In this document: positions 44,545 to 57,376 of the stretch, one piece after another
Numbering within the stretch: position 1 is the first letter of the stretch
Layout of the letters: every line of letters starts with the position of its first letter
NCBI RefSeq assembly: GCF_003182275.1
Contig: NZ_QGTR01000004.1
Span: 177,811 to 241,810, forward strand
DNA from: Hoeflea marina
Lineage (GTDB): Bacteria > Pseudomonadota > Alphaproteobacteria > Rhizobiales > Rhizobiaceae
DNA length: 64,000 bases
Reading direction: 5' to 3'
Notes under the pieces: generated by a model
The model's input: only the letters and a program-made list of their open reading frames with translations
The model's database searches: none
What the model was told of the DNA's origin: nothing
Program-made: the position numbers and the translations under genes

Positions 44545-45159
44545 ATGGCCCAGCCGCTCGATTACCTGAAGGAATCGCCGTCGCAGACCGCCGGCCCCTA
44601 TGTCCATATCGGCTGCCTGCCGAATTTCTGCGGCATTGCGGGCGTCTATCCGGCCGATCTCGGCCACTCCATGGTCAATGCCCGCACCAGGGGCGAGCGC
44701 ATCACGCTGTCGGGCCGTATCATCGACGGCACCGGCACCCCGCTCAGGGACGCCATGGTCGAGATCTGGCAGGCCGATGCCGCCGGGCTCTACAACAGCC
44801 CGTCGGAGACGCGCGGCACGGCCGACCCGGATTTCACCGGCTGGGGCCGCCAGGCCGCCGATCCCGAAACCGGGCTGTGGCGTTTCGAGACGATCAGGCC
44901 CGGTCCCGTCCCCTTCCCGGACGGTCGCCTGCAGGCGCCGCACATCAGTGTCTGGATCGTCGCCCGCGGCATCAATCTCGGCCTCAACACCCGCATCTAC
45001 TTCCCCGAAAACGAAGCGGCCAATGCCGCCGATCCGGTGCTCTCCCGCATCGAGCACAAGAACCGCGTGCCGACCCTGATCGCCCGGCGCGACGGCGCCG
45101 CCTATTCCCACGACATTCATTTGCAGGGCGACGCCGAAACCGTCTTCCTCGACATCTAG
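44545..45159 (+). CDS. pcaG: PcaG, protocatechuate 3,4-dioxygenase alpha subunit
   Basis: A 204-residue partner of PcaH with the same dioxygenase fold but lacking the iron ligands. Segments: SQTAGPYVHIGCLP, ITLSGRIIDGTGTPLRDAMVEIWQADAAG, RFETIRPGPVPFPDGRLQAPHISVWI. It starts one base after the pcaH stop and 11 bp before pcaI. Confidence 0.94.
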   Translation: MAQPLDYLKESPSQTAGPYVHIGCLPNFCGIAGVYPADLGHSMVNARTRGERITLSGRIIDGTGTPLRDAMVEIWQADAAGLYNSPSETRGTADPDFTGWGRQAADPETGLWRFETIRPGPVPFPDGRLQAPHISVWIVARGINLGLNTRIYFPENEAANAADPVLSRIEHKNRVPTLIARRDGAAYSHDIHLQGDAETVFLDI

Positions 45160-45170
45160 GATCCCGAGCA

Positions 45171-46025
45171 ATGGCCAAATCCATCCCGCTGGCGCAGGCC
45201 GTGGCGGAAAATCTCAATCCGGGCGACACAGTCGCCTTCGAGGGCTTCACCCACCTGATCCCGCATGCAGCCGCCCACGAGGCGATCCGCCAGAATATCG
45301 GCGACCTGACGCTGATCCGCATGACGCCCGACGTCATCTACGACCAGATGATCGGCATGGGGCTGGCGAAGAAGATCATCTTCTCCTATGCCGGCAATCC
45401 CGGCGTCGGCCTGCTGCGACGGCTGCGCGATTCCATCGAGAACGGCTGGCCGCACCGCATCGAATTCGAGGAACACTCCCATTCGGCCATGGCCAATGCC
45501 TACGAGGCGGGTGCCGCCGGCCTGCCCTGCGCCGTCTTCCGCGGCTACAAGGGCGCCGGTCTGAAAGAGGTCAACCCCAACATTCGCTCGGTCACCTGTC
45601 CGTTCACCGGTGAGGAACTGGCCGCAGTCCCCGCCATACGGCCCGATGTGAGCTTCATCCACGCCCAGAAGGCCGACCGCAAGGGCAACGTGCTGGTCGA
45701 AGGCATCATCGGCATCCAGAAGGAGGCGGTTCTTGCCGCCAGGCGCGCCGTTGTCACTGTCGAGGAAGTGGTCGACGACCTCGGCACCCACACCAATGCC
45801 TGCGTCCTGCCCAACTGGACCATCAGCGCCATTTCCGTCGTTCCCGGCGGCGCCCACCCATCCTACGCGCATGGCTACTATGACCGCGACAACGCCAGCT
45901 ATCTTGAGTGGGACGAGATTGCCGCCGACCGCGACAGGTTCCTCGCCTGGATGAAGACAAATGTGCTTGAAGCCGACCCAGCCGATTTCGCCGACCGCAT
46001 CAAGGGACTGGAGACTGCACGATGA
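45171..46025 (+). CDS. pcaI: PcaI, 3-oxoadipate CoA-transferase subunit A
   Basis: A 284-residue subunit of succinyl-CoA:3-oxoadipate CoA-transferase, family I. It shows FEGFTHLIPHAAAHEAIRQ near the start and GLPCAVFRGYKGAGLKEVNP in the middle. It is larger than many PcaI proteins and belongs to the CatI/PcaI group of about 280 residues. It overlaps pcaJ by four bases. Confidence 0.92.
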   Translation: MAKSIPLAQAVAENLNPGDTVAFEGFTHLIPHAAAHEAIRQNIGDLTLIRMTPDVIYDQMIGMGLAKKIIFSYAGNPGVGLLRRLRDSIENGWPHRIEFEEHSHSAMANAYEAGAAGLPCAVFRGYKGAGLKEVNPNIRSVTCPFTGEELAAVPAIRPDVSFIHAQKADRKGNVLVEGIIGIQKEAVLAARRAVVTVEEVVDDLGTHTNACVLPNWTISAISVVPGGAHPSYAHGYYDRDNASYLEWDEIAADRDRFLAWMKTNVLEADPADFADRIKGLETAR

Positions 46026-46819
46026 CGAGCGCCGATTTCACCTCCGACGAGATGATGACCATTGCCGCCTCGCGCGCGCTGTCGAACTCCGACGTCTGCT
46101 TCGTCGGCATCGGCGCGCCGTCGGCCGCCTGCAACGTCGCCCGGCTGAGCCACGCCCCGGACATCACGCTGATCTATGAGAGCGGCACCATCGGCACCGC
46201 GCCGCAGGTGCTGCCGCTGTCGATCGGCGACGGCGAGCTCTGCGACACCGCCGTCACCACGGTCTCGGTGCCGGAGATGTTCCGCTACTGGCTGCAGGGC
46301 GGCCGCGTCACCGTCGGCTTCCTCGGCGCTGCACAGCTCGACCGCTTTGGCAACATCAACACCACCGTCATCGGCGATTACGATCATCCGAAAACCCGGC
46401 TTCCGGGCGGCGGCGGTGCCCCCGAGATCGCCAGTTCCTGCGGCGAGATCTTCATCACGCTCAAGCAGTCGAAGCGCTCGATGGTGAGCAAGATCGACTT
46501 CTTCACCAGCTTCGGCCACGGCGAGGGCGGCGACCACCGCCAGCGCATCGGCATGACCACCAGGGGACCCACCCTGCTGGTGACCGATCTGGCGATCTGG
46601 AAGCCGGATCCCGAGACGAAGGAGTTCGTGGTCACCTCGCTGCATCCCGGCGTCACCCGTGAGACCGTGCAGGAGACCTGCGGCTGGAGCGTGCGGTTTG
46701 CCACCGACCTCGAGGAGACGCCTGCCCCCACGGCCGCCGAGCTCGCCGTGCTGCGAGATCTCAAAGCCCGCACCGAAAAGGCTCATGGCGGCTCTAAGAA
46801 GAACGGAGCCGAAAGCTGA
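46022..46819 (+). CDS. pcaJ: PcaJ, 3-oxoadipate CoA-transferase subunit B
   Basis: A 265-residue partner of PcaI. The catalytic glutamate lies in the YESGTIGTAP segment typical of subunit B, followed by GGRVTVGFLGAAQLDRFGNINTTVIG. The start overlaps the pcaI stop (ATGA) and the stop overlaps the pcaF start (TGATG). Confidence 0.93.
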   Translation: MTSADFTSDEMMTIAASRALSNSDVCFVGIGAPSAACNVARLSHAPDITLIYESGTIGTAPQVLPLSIGDGELCDTAVTTVSVPEMFRYWLQGGRVTVGFLGAAQLDRFGNINTTVIGDYDHPKTRLPGGGGAPEIASSCGEIFITLKQSKRSMVSKIDFFTSFGHGEGGDHRQRIGMTTRGPTLLVTDLAIWKPDPETKEFVVTSLHPGVTRETVQETCGWSVRFATDLEETPAPTAAELAVLRDLKARTEKAHGGSKKNGAES

Positions 46820-48021
46820 TGGCCGAGGCATTCATCTGCGACTACATCCGCACCCCGATCGGCCGCTTCGCAGGCGCGCTCGCCTCCGTCCGCGCCGACG
46901 ACCTTGCCGCCATTCCGCTCAGGGCACTGATGGCGCGCAATCCGGGCGTCGACTGGGAAGAGATCGCCGAGGTCTATCTCGGCTGCGCAAACCAGGCCGG
47001 CGAGGACAACCGCAATGTCGCCCGCATGGCGTCGCTGCTAGCGGGCCTGCCGGTGTCGGTTCCCGGCGGCACGCTCAACCGGCTCTGCGGCTCCGGCATG
47101 GATGCGGTGCTCGCCGCCTCGCGGCTGATACGCTCCGGCGAGGCGCAAATCGCCATCGCCGGCGGCGTCGAATCGATGTCGCGCGCGCCCTTCGTCATGC
47201 CCAAGGCCGAGACCGCCTACTCGCGCAACGCCGAAATCTACGACACCACCATCGGCTGGCGCTTCGTCAACCCGCTGATGAAGGCCCAGTACGGCGTCGA
47301 TTCGATGCCCGAGACCGGCGAGAATGTCGCGGAAGACTACAACATATCGCGTGAGGACCAGGATGCCTTCGCCGTCCGCTCCCAGGCCAAGGCATCCGCC
47401 GCCCAGGACAACGGCCGCCTCGCGCGCGAGATCACACCGGTGACCATTCCGCAGCGCAAGGGCGACGCCATCGTCGTCGACCGCGACGAGCATCCCCGCG
47501 CCACGACGATCGAGTCGCTGGCAAAACTCAAGGCGCCCTTCCGCGCCGGCGGCACGGTGACGGCAGGCAACGCCTCGGGCGTCAATGACGGCGCCGCCGC
47601 CCTGATCATCGCAACCGAAGCCGCCGCGCGCCGATTCGGGCTTACCCCGATCGCCCGCATACTCGGCGGCGCCACCGCCGGCGTGCCCCCACGCATCATG
47701 GGCATGGGCCCGGCGCCCGCCACCGAGAAGCTCTGCGCCCGCCTCGGCCTTCGGCCGGCGGATTTCGACATCGTCGAGCTCAACGAGGCCTTCGCCAGCC
47801 AGGGCATCGCCGTGCTGCGCCAGCTGGGACTGGACGAGGCCGCGACCCATATCAATCCGAATGGCGGCGCCATCGCGCTGGGCCACCCACTCGGCATGTC
47901 CGGCGCCCGCATCGCCGGCACTGCGGCGCTCGAACTTTCGCTCACCGGCAGCAGGCTGGCGCTCGCCACCATGTGCATCGGTGTCGGCCAGGGCATCGCC
48001 ATCGCCCTTGAGCGGGTCTGA
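46819..48021 (+). CDS. pcaF: PcaF, beta-ketoadipyl-CoA thiolase
   Basis: Final enzyme of the pathway, releasing succinyl-CoA and acetyl-CoA; 400 residues. The nucleophilic cysteine is in LNRLCGSGMDAV, the conserved histidine in GGAIALGHPLGMSGAR and the second cysteine in ATMCIGVGQGIA. The start MAEAFICDYIRTPIGRFAGAL is the usual PcaF N-terminus. Confidence 0.95.
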   Translation: MAEAFICDYIRTPIGRFAGALASVRADDLAAIPLRALMARNPGVDWEEIAEVYLGCANQAGEDNRNVARMASLLAGLPVSVPGGTLNRLCGSGMDAVLAASRLIRSGEAQIAIAGGVESMSRAPFVMPKAETAYSRNAEIYDTTIGWRFVNPLMKAQYGVDSMPETGENVAEDYNISREDQDAFAVRSQAKASAAQDNGRLAREITPVTIPQRKGDAIVVDRDEHPRATTIESLAKLKAPFRAGGTVTAGNASGVNDGAAALIIATEAAARRFGLTPIARILGGATAGVPPRIMGMGPAPATEKLCARLGLRPADFDIVELNEAFASQGIAVLRQLGLDEAATHINPNGGAIALGHPLGMSGARIAGTAALELSLTGSRLALATMCIGVGQGIAIALERV

Positions 48022-48022
48022 G

Positions 48023-50256
<2,234 letters not shown>

Positions 50257-50348
50257 AGCCGTTATCGGTGGCTTTGTTCAGCTTGCATTCACCATAAGCG
50301 AGCAATGATGGTCTCGCCATCCACTCCATCATGCAGGTTGATTCGAAA

Positions 50349-51713
50349 ATGTCCGGACTGCGTATCGCCCGAACCACCGCCCTTCTCCTTGCCGCCTCCA
50401 TGCTGGCGACCACGCTCCCGGCCGCGGCCCAGTGGCGCGAAGGCGACACCGTGCTGGTCAGCCCCGACGGACGGCTGATCCGCGACATGCCTGAGCTCGG
50501 CACTGTGCGGATCGTCGCCGACGAATTCGGCCGCAATCTCCTGATCAATGACTGGAACGAGGTGGTCGCCATCGAGATGTCGGCGCGCGACTACCAGCGC
50601 AGTTACGGCGGCGTGGGCCTCGAGAACGAAACCTTCGGCAACGACAGCGCCGACGCCTTTCCCGAGCCGCCGGCTCCGATGCAGCCCGGGAGCGACGACG
50701 GCTACGACGCCGCCAGCATCGACCGAGGCAATCTCGACCCGATCACCGGAACCGTGCCCGACGAGCAGCAGCCGGCCGCGCAGGACATCCCCGGAGCCAT
50801 CCAGGCCTATCCCGACCAGGGCCAGCCGCAGCAGAAGAACGTGCAGCAGCAGCCGGTCTGGCCGAAGATCTCCAAGCCGCAGGTCGTCGCCCTGCAGGTC
50901 TTTCTCGACCGCAACGGCATGTCGCCGGGCGTCATCGACGGCCGCCTGGGCGGCAATGTCGCCAAGGCGCTGAGCGCCTGGAAGGAAGCCACCGGAGAAA
51001 CGCTTGATCCGGCCGACACCGACACCGTGATGCAGCGGCTGGCGGCCGGCGAAGGCCTGGCCTTCGGCTCCTACACCATCACCGCCGAGGACGCCGCCGG
51101 CCCCTATGTCGCCTCGATTCCGACCGACTACGCCGAAAAGGCCAAGCTGGAGCGGATGGCCTTTACCTCGACGGTGGAAATGCTTGCCGAGCGCTTCCAC
51201 ATGGACGAGGCCTATCTGAAGGAAATAAACCCGGACGCCGACTTCACCCGCCAGGGCACCATCATCAAGGTGGCGATCCCCGGCAAGGCGCGCACCGGCG
51301 TGGTCGCCAGCATCGTCGCCGACAAGGGCCGCAAGCAGGTTCGGGCCTATGACGAGGCGGGCAAGCTGGTCGCCGCCTATCCGGCCACCATCGGCTCCTC
51401 CGACACGCCGTCGCCTTCGGGCATGGTCGAGGTCAAGCGCATCGCGCCGGATCCCGGCTACACCTACAACCCCAAGGTCAACTTCAAGCAGGGCGAGAAC
51501 GACAAGGTTCTGGAGGTCCCGCCGGGCCCGAACGGCCCTGTCGGCACGATGTGGATCGCGCTCTCCAGGCCCACCTACGGCATCCACGGCACGCCCGAGC
51601 CATCCGCCATCGGCAAGACCGAATCGCACGGCTGCGTCCGCCTGACCAACTGGGACGCCGGCGAACTGGCCAAGATGGTCAAGCCTGGCGTCACCGTCGC
51701 CTTCGAGGAATAG
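50349..51713 (+). CDS. L,D-transpeptidase (YkuD) with peptidoglycan-binding-like region
   Basis: Secreted cell-wall enzyme of about 454 residues. Signal peptide ends PAAAQ near residue 28. A Pro/Gln/Asp-rich linker (about residues 100-170) precedes a PG_binding_1-like segment (VVALQVFLDRNGMSPGVIDGRLGGNVAKAL). The YkuD catalytic domain at the C-terminus contains YGIHGTPEP and SHGCVRLTNWD with the active cysteine. It forms 3-3 cross-links or anchors proteins to peptidoglycan. The start at 50349 (MSGLRIARTT) is preferred to 50331. It is transcribed alone, after pobA. Confidence 0.9.
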   Translation: MSGLRIARTTALLLAASMLATTLPAAAQWREGDTVLVSPDGRLIRDMPELGTVRIVADEFGRNLLINDWNEVVAIEMSARDYQRSYGGVGLENETFGNDSADAFPEPPAPMQPGSDDGYDAASIDRGNLDPITGTVPDEQQPAAQDIPGAIQAYPDQGQPQQKNVQQQPVWPKISKPQVVALQVFLDRNGMSPGVIDGRLGGNVAKALSAWKEATGETLDPADTDTVMQRLAAGEGLAFGSYTITAEDAAGPYVASIPTDYAEKAKLERMAFTSTVEMLAERFHMDEAYLKEINPDADFTRQGTIIKVAIPGKARTGVVASIVADKGRKQVRAYDEAGKLVAAYPATIGSSDTPSPSGMVEVKRIAPDPGYTYNPKVNFKQGENDKVLEVPPGPNGPVGTMWIALSRPTYGIHGTPEPSAIGKTESHGCVRLTNWDAGELAKMVKPGVTVAFEE

Positions 51714-51733
51714 CAAGGCCGCGTGGATACCGG

Positions 51734-51750
51734 CACCGGAAGATCCGGTG
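51734..51750 (+). terminator. Stem-loop after the L,D-transpeptidase gene
   Basis: CACCGGA-AGA-TCCGGTG, perfect 7-bp arms flanked by CCGG/CGGG, 21 bp after the stop. No U-tract. Confidence 0.45.
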
Positions 51751-51837
51751 TCGGGTCTCGCCCGATTGATCCTGATCATGGCAGCCAGGCGCCGATCTCG
51801 CAGACTGTCCGGTGCGAACCGGTCAGGAGATCCGAAA

Positions 51838-52926
51838 ATGGTCACGCGCAGGACGATCATATTGGGCGCAGCCGCGGCCGCCGTTACGGGCGCCGCGGCC
51901 TATGCATTGCAGGCATCGCCGGCCTACGAGGATCTGGCGGAGTCGGTGTGGGTTCCCCGGCACCCCTCAGCCGACCCCGACCTCGCCTATCTCGTGCATT
52001 ACGCGACGCTGGCGGCCAACTCCCACAACACCCAGCCTTGGCTTTTCGAGCGCTCCGGCCGGGTCATCCGGATCAGGCCCGACATGGCCAGGCAGACGCC
52101 GGTGGTCGACCCCGACGACCATCACCTCTATGCGAGCCTCGGCTGCGCCGGCGAAAACCTTGCGCTTGCGGCCATGGCGGCGGGAAAGGCCGCCGGCATC
52201 GTCTTCCGGGATGGTCCCGAAGCCGCCGTCGAGATTGATGTCTCTGCCTCCGCCACAAGCCAGCCACCGCTCTTCGACGCCATCCTGCGGCGCCAGTGCA
52301 CCCGCTCGGACTATGACGGCAGAGCCGTTTCAGGCGACGACCTGGAAAAGCTCCGGGCGGCGGCCCGTGTCGAGGGCGCCGAGCTCATTGTAATGACCGA
52401 CAGGACGCTTATCGAGCAGGCGCTGGAGATGATCGTCGCCGCCAACGCCGCCCAGGTCGCCGATCCGCGTTTCGTGGCGGAACTCAAGTCATGGATCCGC
52501 TTCAATGCCCGGCAGGCCGGCAGCCATCGCGACGGACTGTTCAGCGGCTGCACCGGCAACCCGGAACTGCCCGCCTGGCTCGGCGGCCTGGCCTTCGAGC
52601 TGGTCTTGAGGACCGGGGCCGACAACGACAAGCTCGCCCGGCAGATCCGCTCCTCCGCGGGCCTGGCGGTGATCGTCACGGAACGGAACGACCGGGCCCA
52701 TTGGGTGCAGTCCGGCCGCAGCTGCCAGCGGCTTGCGTTGCAGGCCACCGCCCTTGGCATCAGCCATGCCTTCGTCAACCAGCCGGTGGAGGTGGCCGAC
52801 CATCGCCGGGCCTTCGCCCGGTGGCTGGGCATCGGCGACCGGCGTCCCGACCTGGTGCTTCGATACGGTTACGGGCAGCCGATGCCGCGATCGCTCAGGC
52901 GCCCGGTGGAGGACGTCATCGTGTAA
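51838..52926 (+). CDS. Acg-type nitroreductase-like flavoprotein with Tat-like signal
   Basis: A 362-residue protein. The N-terminus VTRRTIILGAAAAAVTGAAAYAL looks like a twin-arginine signal, suggesting export with bound FMN. The body shows the Acg-family start YATLAANSHNTQPWLF and GCAGENLALAA, a RRQCTRSDYDGR segment and a C-terminal FVNQPVEVADHR region. Acg-like proteins bind or sequester FMN rather than reduce nitro groups. AGGAGA precedes ATG 51838. Function in this organism is unknown. Confidence 0.83.
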   Translation: MVTRRTIILGAAAAAVTGAAAYALQASPAYEDLAESVWVPRHPSADPDLAYLVHYATLAANSHNTQPWLFERSGRVIRIRPDMARQTPVVDPDDHHLYASLGCAGENLALAAMAAGKAAGIVFRDGPEAAVEIDVSASATSQPPLFDAILRRQCTRSDYDGRAVSGDDLEKLRAAARVEGAELIVMTDRTLIEQALEMIVAANAAQVADPRFVAELKSWIRFNARQAGSHRDGLFSGCTGNPELPAWLGGLAFELVLRTGADNDKLARQIRSSAGLAVIVTERNDRAHWVQSGRSCQRLALQATALGISHAFVNQPVEVADHRRAFARWLGIGDRRPDLVLRYGYGQPMPRSLRRPVEDVIV

Positions 52927-53146
52927 GGAAGCCACCGGCGAAATCCTCGATCCGTGGTCAACATGGCATGCCGGCATGTGAGCCGGCGGATCGGCCGCAT
53001 TGGCGATCCGCATGACGAACCCTTGGCCGCATCCCATCCAAGGGCCGGAGCGCGGCCGGTCTCGTGGATTTGCATTGCATGCCGGCGCGCAAAGCGGTTC
53101 GGCAAAGGCCAGGCCGGTCTGCCCGCCCCTGCACCCGGCCTCTGTC

Positions 53147-54112
53147 TCAGGCGCGCTCGGCTAGCCAGGAGCCGATCAGCTCCGCCACCTGTGCAGGCTG
53201 CTGGTGACAGATCCAATGATCGGCATCCGCCACGTGGCGCACCGTCAGGTCGGCAGCGAATTCGTCGAGGCCTTCCAGGCACACCTGCAGCAATGCGGTG
53301 TCGCCATCGCCCCAGATCACCAGATGCGGGCAGCGCACATGCAGCAGTTCCACCGGCAGGCGCGGAACCTCGCTGAGCGGACTTCCCGGCCGCGCCACCG
53401 ACAGCGGCGAGGCGCGATACCAGTTGACCATGGATCGTACCCGGGCGGCGTCAGACCAGGCCCGCCTGTAGCCTTCGTGTTTTTCCGGACTCAGCCACTC
53501 CATTCCCATCTTGCCCGAGAACACGCCCAGCATCGCCTTGAAGTCGTTGGCCACCAGCCTCTCCTCCGAGCCTTCCGCGCGCAGCAGCCGGATATACTGC
53601 GAGGCGGCCGACTGCGCGCCGCCGGCAGCGACTTCGCGCTGGAACGGCACCGGGTGGACCCCGTTGATCACCACCAGGCGCGACACCAGCTCCGGCCGGA
53701 ACATGGCCAACCCGTAGGCCACGGCCGCGCCCCAGTCGTGACCGACAACCGTGACCGGGCCTCCGAGCTGTCCGATCAGGGCCGCCATGTCATGCACCAG
53801 CAGCCGAAGCCCGTAGGACTCCACCTCCGGCGGTGCCCAGCTCTGGCCATATCCGCGCTGGTCCGGCGCAATGCAGCGGTAGGAGCCGGCCAGCGCTTCG
53901 GCCACTTCCGACCAGGCATCGCTGTATTCGGGAAAGCCGTGCAGCATGAGCAGGATCGGTGAGTCCGCCTGCCCCCATGCGCGGTAGTGGAAGCTGTGGC
54001 CATCGAGCTCGACGAAATGGTGTCCCGAATCCGCCGTCCTGTCGGTGGCGCTCTTCGCGGGCACCGCACGCCGGTCGCGCCATCGGGACAGGATAGTCTG
54101 GATCTGCCGCAT
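53147..54112 (-). CDS. Alpha/beta hydrolase, epoxide-hydrolase-like
   Basis: A 321-residue soluble hydrolase. The oxyanion motif is LHGFPEYSDAW, the nucleophile elbow is VVGHDWGAAVAYG (aspartate nucleophile, as in epoxide hydrolases and haloalkane dehalogenases), and the catalytic histidine is in ADADHWICHQQP. Because the nucleophile is Asp, not Ser, it is unlikely to be the missing enol-lactone hydrolase PcaD. ATG 54112 follows GAGGCAAG. It is the only gene between the Acg-like gene (opposite strand) and glpK. Confidence 0.87.
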   Translation of the reverse strand: MRQIQTILSRWRDRRAVPAKSATDRTADSGHHFVELDGHSFHYRAWGQADSPILLMLHGFPEYSDAWSEVAEALAGSYRCIAPDQRGYGQSWAPPEVESYGLRLLVHDMAALIGQLGGPVTVVGHDWGAAVAYGLAMFRPELVSRLVVINGVHPVPFQREVAAGGAQSAASQYIRLLRAEGSEERLVANDFKAMLGVFSGKMGMEWLSPEKHEGYRRAWSDAARVRSMVNWYRASPLSVARPGSPLSEVPRLPVELLHVRCPHLVIWGDGDTALLQVCLEGLDEFAADLTVRHVADADHWICHQQPAQVAELIGSWLAERA

Positions 54113-54221
54113 CGTCTTGCCTCGCTCGTCCGCCGGGGATTTCCACACGACCGCACCTCCGCCAGCGGCGAAGCGACCGCGGCGCAAGATCTTGAAATCT
54201 ATGGTGCTCTTCGCGGGAAGT

Positions 54222-55715
54222 CTAGATCTTGCTCAGCGTCCGCCGCACCGCGTCGCGCCAGCCCTTGAGCTTGGCGTTGCGGGTCTTCTCGTCCATCCTC
54301 GGCGCGAAGCGGGTGTCGCGCGACCAGGATCTGGCGAAGGCCTTCTGCTTCGGCCAGATGCCGGCCCGCTGCCCGGCGAGCCAGGCGGCCCCCAGCGCCG
54401 TGGTCTCCAGAATCGCCGGGCGGTCCACCGGCGCGTCGAGAATGTCGGCCAGCCGCTGCATGGTCCAGTCCGAGGCCACCATGCCGCCGTCGACGCGCAA
54501 CACCGTGTCGGTGTCGGAACTCTTCCAGTCCTTGTGCATGGCGTCGAGCAGGTCGCGGGTCTGGTAGCAGACCGCCTCCAGCGCCGCGCGTGCGAACTCC
54601 GCCGGTCCACTGTTGCGCGTCAGGCCGAAAATGGCGCCGCGCGCCTCCGCGTCCCAGTGCGGCGCACCAAGTCCGGTAAAGGCCGGCACCATGTAGACAT
54701 CCTGGGTCGGGTCGGCTTCGGCGGCGAGCGCGCCGCTGTGTTCGGCCTTGCCGATCACCTTGATGCCGTCGCGCAGCCATTGCACGGCGGCGCCGGCGAT
54801 GAAGATCGAGCCTTCGAGCGCATAGGTGGTCTTACCGTCGAGCCGGTAGGCTATGGTGGTCAGCAACCGGTTCTTCGACCGCACCATGTCCGCGCCGGTA
54901 TTGAGCACCGCGAAGCATCCGGTGCCATAGGTGGATTTGATCATTCCCGGCTCGAAGCAGGCGTTGCCGATGGTGGCCGCCTGCTGGTCGCCGGCGACGC
55001 CGAGGATCGGGATCTCGGCACCGAACAGTTTCTTGTCGGTGACGCCGAAATCGGCGGCGCAATCCTTGACCTCGGGCAGCATCGGCTCGGGCACCCGCAG
55101 CACCTTGAGCAGTTCGGCGTCCCACTCGTTGGAGCCGATATTATACATCAGCGTCCGCGACGCATTGGTGGCGTCGGTGACGAAGGACCTGCCGCCGGTC
55201 AGCCGCCATATCAGGAACGTGTCGATGGTGCCGAAGCAGAGTTCGCCCTTGGCCGCCCTCGCCCGCGCACCCTTCACGTTGGCGAGCATCCACGACAATT
55301 TGGTGCCGGAGAAATAGGGGTCGAGCAGCAGTCCGGTTTTCTTGGTGAAAACCTTCTCCAGGTCTAGCCGCTTGAGCTTTTCGCAATAGGCGGCGGTCCG
55401 CCGGTCCTGCCAGACGATGGCGTTGTGGATCGGCCTGCCGGTGTCGCGCTCCCAGACCACCACCGTCTCGCGCTGGTTGGTGATGCCAATGGCGGTGATG
55501 TCGGCGGCCTGCAGCGCGGACTTTTTCAGCGCCTGCTTCACCGACCACAGCACCGTCGACCAGATCTCCTCCGGATCGTGCTCGACCCAGCCCGACTGCG
55601 GAAAATGCTGGGCGAATTCCTTCTGGCCGGTGGCGATGATCTTCATCTCCCCGTCGAAGACGATCGCCCGGGTCGAGGTCGTGCCCTGGTCGATCGCGAG
55701 AATGTAGCCGCTCAT
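54222..55715 (-). CDS. glpK: GlpK, glycerol kinase
   Basis: FGGY-family kinase of 497 residues making glycerol 3-phosphate. Segments: [17 protein letters not shown] at the start, [22 protein letters not shown], the phosphate loop [11 protein letters not shown] and [17 protein letters not shown] near the end. It lies 115 bp downstream of glpD on the same strand. ATG 55715 follows GGGAGA. Confidence 0.95.
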   Translation of the reverse strand: MSGYILAIDQGTTSTRAIVFDGEMKIIATGQKEFAQHFPQSGWVEHDPEEIWSTVLWSVKQALKKSALQAADITAIGITNQRETVVVWERDTGRPIHNAIVWQDRRTAAYCEKLKRLDLEKVFTKKTGLLLDPYFSGTKLSWMLANVKGARARAAKGELCFGTIDTFLIWRLTGGRSFVTDATNASRTLMYNIGSNEWDAELLKVLRVPEPMLPEVKDCAADFGVTDKKLFGAEIPILGVAGDQQAATIGNACFEPGMIKSTYGTGCFAVLNTGADMVRSKNRLLTTIAYRLDGKTTYALEGSIFIAGAAVQWLRDGIKVIGKAEHSGALAAEADPTQDVYMVPAFTGLGAPHWDAEARGAIFGLTRNSGPAEFARAALEAVCYQTRDLLDAMHKDWKSSDTDTVLRVDGGMVASDWTMQRLADILDAPVDRPAILETTALGAAWLAGQRAGIWPKQKAFARSWSRDTRFAPRMDEKTRNAKLKGWRDAVRRTLSKI

Positions 55716-55830
55716 GCTGGTCTCCCATGGGTCGCGCGCCTGGCCGGCGCGGTCTGTCATCGTGGTGTCGGGGCGCATTTGATCCCGAAACAGAGCCGCG
55801 GCATAGCCCCAGCCCCGGGCTGTCCACGGT

Positions 55831-57339
55831 TCAGCGCGCCGCGCGCCTGGCGCGCATGTAGCTCTCGAGTGCCGCGACCTCGTCGCCGCCGAGCCGCAGG
55901 CCTCGCTTGGTCCGGCGCCACAGCACGTCGGAGGCCTCCAGCGCCCATTCCTGCGCCATCAGGTAATCGACCTCGGCGCCATAGAGGTCGTCGCCGAAGC
56001 GGTCGCCGAGGTCAGCCGTTGAGGACGCAGTGCCCAGCAGCATGCGCGCACGGGTTCCGTAGAGCCTGACATAGCGTCGCGCCTGCGCCGGCTGCAGGAA
56101 GGGGTAGTCGCCGAGCAGCGCCGCCACCTGGTGCTCGTAGCCGTCGGCCGGAAAATCACCTCCCGGCAGGGGCGCATGGTGGGTCCATTTCGGCCCCTTC
56201 GTGCCCAGCCGCGCTTCGATCAGTTCCAGCATCGATTCCGCCAGCTTGCGCGAGGTGGTGATCTTGCCGCCGAAAATGTTGATGAGCGGCGCCCCCTCGC
56301 CGGGATCGGGCTTGAGCACATAGTCGCGCGTCGCCTCCTGCGCCGTCGAGGCGCCGTCGTCGAACAGCGGCCGGACGCCGGAATAGGTCCAGACGATCGA
56401 GGTGCGCTCGACCGGTCTCGCGAAGTACTCGCTGGCCGCGGCGCAAAGATAGTCGATCTCGCTGTCGGAGATCTTCACGTCGCGGGGATCGCCCTCATAG
56501 TCGAGATCGGTGGTGCCGATGAGGGTGAAATCCTCCTCGTAGGGCAAGGCGAAGATGATGCGGCCATCGCCGTTCTGGAAGATGTAGGCGCGGTCGTGGT
56601 CATGCAGCTTCGGCACCACGATGTGGCTGCCCTGCACCAGCCTGACATTGTGCGCGTCGTTGCGGCCGACGACGCCGGAGAGGACGCGGTCGACCCAGGG
56701 CCCGCCGGCATTGACAAGGAGCCGGGCGTGCACGATCTGCTCTGTTCCGCCGAGCCGGTCGGCGACGGTGACCTGCCAGTGGCCGTCCTTGCGCTGTGCC
56801 GACACCACCTCGGCGCGGGTGCGGATCTCGGCGCCGCGGTCGGCGGCGTCGCGGGCATTGAGCACCACGAAGCGGGCGTCGTTGACCCAGCAGTCGGAAT
56901 ATTCGAAGCCCTTGGAGAAGATCGGCTTGAGCGGCTTGCCGACAGGCGATGTCTTCAGGTTGACGGTCCGGGTGCCGGGCAGCAGCTTGCGCTTGCCTAT
57001 GTGGTCGTAGAGGAACAGGCCGAGCCTGAGCAGCCATGCCGGCCGCATCTCCTTGTGGTGCGGCAGCACAAAGCGCAACGGCCAGATGATGTGGGGCGCA
57101 TTGGCGAGCAGCACCTCGCGCTCGCCCAGCGCCTCGCGCACCAGCCGGAATTCGTAGTATTCGAGATAGCGGAAGCCGCCATGGATCAGCTTGGAGGACC
57201 AGGACGACGTGCCGGAGGCGAGGTCGTTCATTTCCGCCAGGAAGACCGAGTAGCCGCGGCCGACCGCATCGCGGGCGATGCCGCAACCGTTGATGCCGCC
57301 CCCGATGACGAACACGTCGTGGAGCTTCTCCGCTGGCAT
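55831..57339 (-). CDS. glpD: GlpD, glycerol-3-phosphate dehydrogenase
   Basis: FAD-dependent, membrane-associated dehydrogenase of 502 residues feeding electrons to ubiquinone. The FAD motif is [14 protein letters not shown], then [31 protein letters not shown] and [15 protein letters not shown]. It is first in glpD-glpK and is preceded by a good promoter overlapped by repeated ACGAA elements. Confidence 0.95.
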   Translation of the reverse strand: MPAEKLHDVFVIGGGINGCGIARDAVGRGYSVFLAEMNDLASGTSSWSSKLIHGGFRYLEYYEFRLVREALGEREVLLANAPHIIWPLRFVLPHHKEMRPAWLLRLGLFLYDHIGKRKLLPGTRTVNLKTSPVGKPLKPIFSKGFEYSDCWVNDARFVVLNARDAADRGAEIRTRAEVVSAQRKDGHWQVTVADRLGGTEQIVHARLLVNAGGPWVDRVLSGVVGRNDAHNVRLVQGSHIVVPKLHDHDRAYIFQNGDGRIIFALPYEEDFTLIGTTDLDYEGDPRDVKISDSEIDYLCAAASEYFARPVERTSIVWTYSGVRPLFDDGASTAQEATRDYVLKPDPGEGAPLINIFGGKITTSRKLAESMLELIEARLGTKGPKWTHHAPLPGGDFPADGYEHQVAALLGDYPFLQPAQARRYVRLYGTRARMLLGTASSTADLGDRFGDDLYGAEVDYLMAQEWALEASDVLWRRTKRGLRLGGDEVAALESYMRARRAAR

Positions 57340-57376
57340 CTGTCCCTCCCCGACATGCGCGTTCTGATCACCTCGA

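Noticed and set aside
53147-54112. Alpha/beta hydrolase as the missing PcaD.
   Set aside because: Its nucleophile elbow is GHDWG (Asp), as in epoxide hydrolases; PcaD uses Ser, and the gene is not in the pca operon.
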